Assembly (NCBI GenBank): GCA_965369375.1
Contig: CBDUQN010000071.1
Coordinates: 1-16,227 of the forward strand
Direction: 5' to 3'
DNA: 16,227 bases
Origin: CBDUQN01 sp965369375
GTDB lineage: Bacteria > Krumholzibacteriota > Krumholzibacteriia > Krumholzibacteriales > Krumholzibacteriaceae
Shown here: positions 13,129 to 16,227 of the stretch, piece after piece
How the letters are laid out: each line of letters opens with the position of its first letter
How positions within the stretch are numbered: the first letter of the stretch is position 1
Position numbers and translations under genes: made by a program
Notes under the pieces: model-generated
The model's input: only the letters and a program-made list of their open reading frames with translations
The model's database searches: none
Told to the model about the DNA's origin: nothing

Positions 13129-13689
13129 TTAGCGCCATCGAAGCACATCGATCGGCTTATCCACCGCGTAGTGACCCGCTATTGTCTCTACCTGATACCC
13201 GTCCACGAGAAACTGCACTCTTCGGACCGCGGGAAAATTGGCCCTGACAGTCTTGACGACCATACTGATCGTATAATATTCGCCGGCGCTTCCACCGGGA
13301 TGATTGGAAACAAAGGCCCTGTTGAAGTCGAGGAAGAGCGTTTGAGATTCCTCGACCCAGAATGCCTGGAGAAGTTCGGTATCGCGCGGGATCGATGACA
13401 CCCTTCCGCCCCCTTCCGGCCCCCTGACGAGCTCCTTGATCACTGCTCGAACCTGCGATTCCATGCCCCCACCGACCGCTATTTCACGCGCCTCCGTAAC
13501 GAGCTTGTCGGCGGTGGTGCTCGCATAGTACAGGGTAACGCTCCTCGTCTCTTCGGGAACCTTCTGGAGCCCGGGCAACTCTTTCTCTCGACGCCGTCCG
13601 CGTTCAACCAGGTAAGACACGAGAAGAATAACGGCGAGGAGCGCGAGGAGAACGATGATTATTTTTCTTCCGATTCCCGTAGTGATCAC
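13129..13689 (-). CDS. GerMN-domain membrane-anchored protein
   Basis: 186 residues. One N-terminal helix (about 9-27) anchors it in the inner membrane with the rest outside. A GerMN domain covers about 50-170, with VIKELVRGP (84-92), a SSIPRDTELLQAFWVEESQTLFLDFN core and the closing VRRVQFLVDGYQVETIAGH. This domain occurs in B. subtilis GerM, which acts in sporulation peptidoglycan, and in many non-sporulating bacteria beside amidases and MurI, so a role in wall remodelling is likely; the biochemical activity is not known. GTG at 13689 overlaps the amidase stop by 4 nt (GTGA), which shows tight translational coupling. Nothing here implies sporulation. Confidence 0.82.
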   Translation of the reverse strand: MITTGIGRKIIIVLLALLAVILLVSYLVERGRRREKELPGLQKVPEETRSVTLYYASTTADKLVTEAREIAVGGGMESQVRAVIKELVRGPEGGGRVSSIPRDTELLQAFWVEESQTLFLDFNRAFVSNHPGGSAGEYYTISMVVKTVRANFPAVRRVQFLVDGYQVETIAGHYAVDKPIDVLRWR

Positions 13690-15284
13690 CTTCCCTCTCC
13701 GCTTCTCACTACCGAGTAACGATTCTGATAGCGCCGGACCGCCTCGATGATAGCGTGCACGACGGCGGCCTGAAAATCCGGATCCTGCAGGAGCTTTTCC
13801 TCCCTCGGATTGGATAGAAACGCCACCTCGACGAGAACGGCGGGCATATGAAGCCCCTTGAGAACCTTGAGACCCGCCTGACGCACGCCGCGGTTTCTGA
13901 TGTCGAGGGAAGCATCGAGTTCCTTCTGAACGAGCTCGGCGAGCGCGCTGCTCTCATTGATGAATTCATTCTGAACCATGTCCCAGAGAATAAAATCGAG
14001 CTCGTTGAGCTCTTCCCGCTTGAGCTCGGGATTCTCGAACAGAATGGATGCATTCTCCTCACTCGCCAGCCGTGCTTCCTCCTCCGTTCGAGCCGGCGCC
14101 AGGAAGAACGTCTCGAATCCTCCGGCATCGGAATGAAACCATCCGTTACAGTGAATGCTTATGAAGAGATCCGCTCCCGCGGCATTGGCAATCTCCGCCC
14201 TCCGATTGAGAGGTATGAGCTCGTCATTCATTCGTGTCATGACAACATCGACATCGAGCGCGTCGACGATGCGATCCATGAGCATAAGAGCGATTTCCAT
14301 ATTTATGTCCTTCTCCCTGGTCCCGTCCCTGCTCACCTTGCCGTTATCGATGCCCCCGTGTCCCGGATCGATCGCCACGACCCGCAGGGGCGCCCGGCTG
14401 CGATCCCTCGCCGCATCGTCTAGGATCTCGAGCATCTTCTTGCCTGCGTAATCGACCTCCGGGATTTCGGGCAACTCGCCTTTCTCGAGAAATATAACGA
14501 GCGTTCTCTGCGGACCCATCTCCTGATCCGCACCCTCGAACTCGACCCTGAATCGGGCCGCCGTTTTTTTGACGTCGAAGAATAGGTAGGCGTCGTTCTC
14601 GGTCTGCTCGGCTCTCACACGATTGAAGAGCCCTTTCCCTTCCTGCATCGAGAGTTTGAGCGGATTCAGCCTGCCGCCGTAGATCTTGAGCCGCAGGAGA
14701 CCCGGCGTTTCGCTGTCGATATGATAGAGCAATTCATCGGACAGGGTGAGCACGGCCCTGCATCCCGCCTCGTCCTCTTCGAACGAGATGGCTGTTATAT
14801 TGTATTCCGGTGTTCCGATAGTAAGAACGAACCGCTCCTCATCCAGTTCGATCTTCTCAAAGGACTTAGGGACGAGTATCTCGGTGATGAACTCTAGCGG
14901 CACCATAACGGAACCGTCTTTGTACCTGACGGGAACCCTGAGCAAAACGGCTTCGTCTCCGACGAGGACGACGCGCGTGTCGATCGTGAAGAGATACTGG
15001 TTGATATCTATCCTGAGGGTCAGTTTTCTCGTGCCCGGATTCCAGTATTTCGTGGCTTTGAATATGCGCGCGAGATCGTACGTCGAGAGATAGAGCTCGT
15101 TGCTGCCCTCCTCCACAGCTTCGAGAGCCACATCCTCGGTCGGCCTCCCGTCCGCGTATACTACCCCGAGCGTTACCTCATTGTCCGCCCCCGCCGGGGT
15201 GTGCAAGGGAACGGCGCCGCAGCGAGCGGCGAACGCGCCGGTGATCATCAGCGCCAGGACCGCAATAGCACGGACAATCGGCAT
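13686..15284 (-). CDS. N-acetylmuramoyl-L-alanine amidase (Amidase_3) with N-terminal wall-binding domains
   Basis: Secreted zinc amidase that cuts the bond between muramic acid and the stem peptide, as in cell separation. 532 residues from ATG at 15284, chosen because a signal peptide follows (hydrophobic 7-19, AFA/ARC); longer in-frame starts to 15428 would overlap smpB and bury it. If cut at C22 it could even be lipidated, but the lipobox (AARC) is poor. Residues 45-160 resemble a copper-amine-oxidase-N-like beta domain (LYLSTYDLARIF, GSVMVPLEFI); 165-270 look like an AMIN domain. The C-terminal Amidase_3 domain (about 300-522) has zinc ligands H309 (DPGHGG), E324 (TREKD) and H378 (SIHCNG), and catalytic E486 in VEVAFLSN. 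It is coupled to the GerMN gene. E. coli AmiB/AmiC lack the first domain. Confidence 0.9.
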   Translation of the reverse strand: MPIVRAIAVLALMITGAFAARCGAVPLHTPAGADNEVTLGVVYADGRPTEDVALEAVEEGSNELYLSTYDLARIFKATKYWNPGTRKLTLRIDINQYLFTIDTRVVLVGDEAVLLRVPVRYKDGSVMVPLEFITEILVPKSFEKIELDEERFVLTIGTPEYNITAISFEEDEAGCRAVLTLSDELLYHIDSETPGLLRLKIYGGRLNPLKLSMQEGKGLFNRVRAEQTENDAYLFFDVKKTAARFRVEFEGADQEMGPQRTLVIFLEKGELPEIPEVDYAGKKMLEILDDAARDRSRAPLRVVAIDPGHGGIDNGKVSRDGTREKDINMEIALMLMDRIVDALDVDVVMTRMNDELIPLNRRAEIANAAGADLFISIHCNGWFHSDAGGFETFFLAPARTEEEARLASEENASILFENPELKREELNELDFILWDMVQNEFINESSALAELVQKELDASLDIRNRGVRQAGLKVLKGLHMPAVLVEVAFLSNPREEKLLQDPDFQAAVVHAIIEAVRRYQNRYSVVRSGEGR

Positions 15285-15396
15285 CAACCTGATCTCACGA
15301 ACGCTCAACGCCGGCAACGATCCTGATAAACGGATACCCAAGATCGACCGCACCGCGGCCGATCTTGTTTCCTGTACAGTACTCGTTCCCACCGAA

Positions 15397-15855
15397 CTAC
15401 CCCTTCCGCTCTTTATCTTTGATCTCACGCCTCAGTTCCCTCTTTGCATCCCGCTCTGCTATTGTCCTCCGCTTATCGTAGAGCCGTTTGCCCCGCGCGA
15501 GACCGATCTCAACCTTGACCTTTCCCTCATCGTTGAAATAGAGACGGACCGGAATCAGCGTCAATCCCTTCTCCTGCACCTTTCCGATAAGGCGCCTGAT
15601 CTCGTTCGCGTGCATCAAGAGCTTTCTCGTTCGCCTCGGCTCGTGATTGAACCTGTTTCCCATCGAATACGGGCTGATGTGCGAATTGTAGAGGTAGACC
15701 TCCTCCTGATCGATCGCGGCATACGAGTCGTTCAGGCTCGCCTGTCCCTCTCGCAGCGCCTTGACCTCGGTGCCCTTGAGAACGATTCCAGCCTCCATCT
15801 TCTCGATGATTTCGTAATTGTACCTCGCCTTTTTATTCGTGCAGATAACCTTCAT
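15397..15855 (-). CDS. smpB: SsrA (tmRNA)-binding protein SmpB
   Basis: Binds tmRNA and brings it to stalled ribosomes for trans-translation. 152 residues, typical length. Conserved parts: NKKARYNYEIIEKMEAGIVL (6-25), GTEVKALREGQASLNDSYA, YNSHISPYSMGNRFNHEPRRTRKLL, and the basic tail GKRLYDKRRTIAERDAKRELRR that enters the mRNA channel. The start at 15855 matches family N-termini; ATG at 15879 would add eight residues (MGWGVSVG). No ssrA gene is seen in this window. It is the first gene of the minus-strand run; 112 nt separate it from the amidase start. Confidence 0.96.
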   Translation of the reverse strand: MKVICTNKKARYNYEIIEKMEAGIVLKGTEVKALREGQASLNDSYAAIDQEEVYLYNSHISPYSMGNRFNHEPRRTRKLLMHANEIRRLIGKVQEKGLTLIPVRLYFNDEGKVKVEIGLARGKRLYDKRRTIAERDAKRELRREIKDKERKG

Positions 15856-15893
15856 ACCAACTGATACACCCCAACCCATGTTGCATCAAAATA

Positions 15894-15899
15894 AATATA
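15894..15899 (-). promoter_or_regulatory. candidate -10 of the smpB operon promoter
   Basis: TATATT on the minus strand, 38 nt before the smpB start. The best -35-like hexamer, TTGCTG, lies 19 nt further up, longer than ideal. Tentative. Confidence 0.35.
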
Positions 15900-16104
15900 A
15901 CACCCACAACTCGTTATGCAGCAAAGCACACGATTCCCCCTTGACTGACCCCTGATTTTAAGGCCAGACTGCAGTCAGGCGAAAATTATCAGAGGGATTG
16001 GGCCTTTGCAAGCCAAAAAGGCTTTTCTCGCAAGCAGTTCTCGGCTATCGAAACACGCAGGCTGCATGATGTAAGATACGATTTCAAAACGAAAAAGGAT
16101 TCCG

Positions 16105-16227
16105 ATGAATGAATACAACACAGAAAAAAACGGCAATCGGCCGCGGAGTGATAGCGGTTCCGGGAAAGGCCACAAGCCAATCTCACAACAAAGTGATAAC
16201 GCCTCCGGGAAAGGCCACAAGCCACCC
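16105..16227 (+). CDS. start of a repeat-containing hydrophilic protein (cut by window end)
   Basis: 41 codons are visible, open to the last base. ATG at 16105 is preceded by AAGGA at the right distance, and an in-frame stop lies 33 nt upstream (16072-16074), so this is the natural start. The product begins MNEYNTEKNGNRPR and then repeats a 15-residue unit: SDSGSGKGHKPISQQ followed by SDNASGKGHKPP. The segment is very hydrophilic, rich in G, S, K and H, with no signal peptide or membrane segment, and looks disordered. The codon frame fits the repeat period (45 nt), and differences between copies include conservative changes (S/N, G/A), in favour of coding on this strand. I do not recognise the family; a low-complexity N-terminal extension of a larger nucleic-acid-binding protein is one possibility, but nothing shows it. 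Confidence 0.65.
   Translation, partial: MNEYNTEKNGNRPRSDSGSGKGHKPISQQSDNASGKGHKPP
16147..16224. repeat. 45-bp tandem repeat, two copies visible
   Basis: Copies begin at 16147 and 16192 (AGTGATA). A 21-nt block at 16159-16179 is identical to 16204-16224, and the 5' parts differ at a few bases. The second copy is cut by the window end, so more units may follow. It lies within the plus-strand gene starting at 16105. Confidence 0.9.

Noticed and set aside
15100..15864. 254-codon plus-strand frame opposite smpB and the amidase start
   Set aside because: Antisense of two certain genes; no recognisable domain.
16010..16030. Terminator-like AAGCC-AAAAA-GGCTT stem before the right-edge gene
   Set aside because: The stem has only five pairs with a short T run; too weak to call.
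16147..16224. CRISPR array
   Set aside because: Only two copies, the between-repeat part is not spacer-like but is a diverged part of the same unit, and the period is in frame with an open reading frame.
15975..16225. Two minus-strand frames (about 80 codons) over the 45-bp repeats
   Set aside because: Any 45-bp repeat is open in several frames. The plus-strand frame has a good ribosome site and a hydrophilic product with conservative changes; the minus frames begin within the repeat and lack a ribosome site.

Overview
The window reads as a piece of chromosome from a Gram-negative, probably uncultured or little-studied bacterium. It encodes an outer-membrane porin, a small outer-membrane beta-barrel, a lipoprotein and a periplasmic phosphate-binding protein, so there is an outer membrane. 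Coding density is high, the GC content is moderately high, and GTG and TTG starts sit next to strong AGGAGG sites. I cannot name the phylum from sequence alone; the gene mix would fit an FCB-group or deltaproteobacteria-like lineage, but that is a guess.

Left part (1-5463, all minus strand) is a phosphate-starvation locus. In transcription order it holds phoB and phoR (two-component system, end to end), a separate outer-membrane porin gene, then pstS and the start of pstC, which runs off the left edge. phoB, the porin gene and pstS each carry upstream a ladder of TAAC cores spaced exactly 11 bp, ending 10 nt before a -10-like hexamer. This is the geometry expected of Pho boxes bound by PhoB-family regulators. 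It implies an autoregulated phoBR, a phosphate-responsive porin for outer-membrane entry, and PstSC(AB) for uptake across the inner membrane.

Middle part (5588-8539): a tRNA-Pro(UGG) gene with encoded CCA, an orphan GT4 glycosyltransferase (minus), then, divergently on the plus strand, a lipoprotein of unknown function and a small outer-membrane beta-barrel protein. The barrel gene has its own strong promoter with a perfect inverted repeat between -35 and -10. A strong, probably bidirectional terminator closes this block.

Right part (8646-15855, all minus strand) is a long housekeeping run: smpB, an N-acetylmuramoyl-L-alanine amidase, a GerMN-domain protein, murI (glutamate racemase), rph (RNase PH), rdgB (dITP/XTP pyrophosphatase) and a NatA/NatB-type ABC exporter pair. 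Several junctions overlap, which suggests one or a few operons. The racemase-GerM-RNase PH-RdgB order recalls the B. subtilis racE-gerM-rph-ysnA cluster.

Right edge: a plus-strand gene begins at 16105 and is cut by the window end. Its 41 visible residues contain two copies of a 15-residue SGKGHKP repeat. It is the least explained coding object here. Other unexplained structure: a 15-bp-arm palindrome inside the start of pstC, three 20-bp-phased CAGAAAGWGG copies in the porin leader, and a 44-bp duplication of the rdgB translation start.
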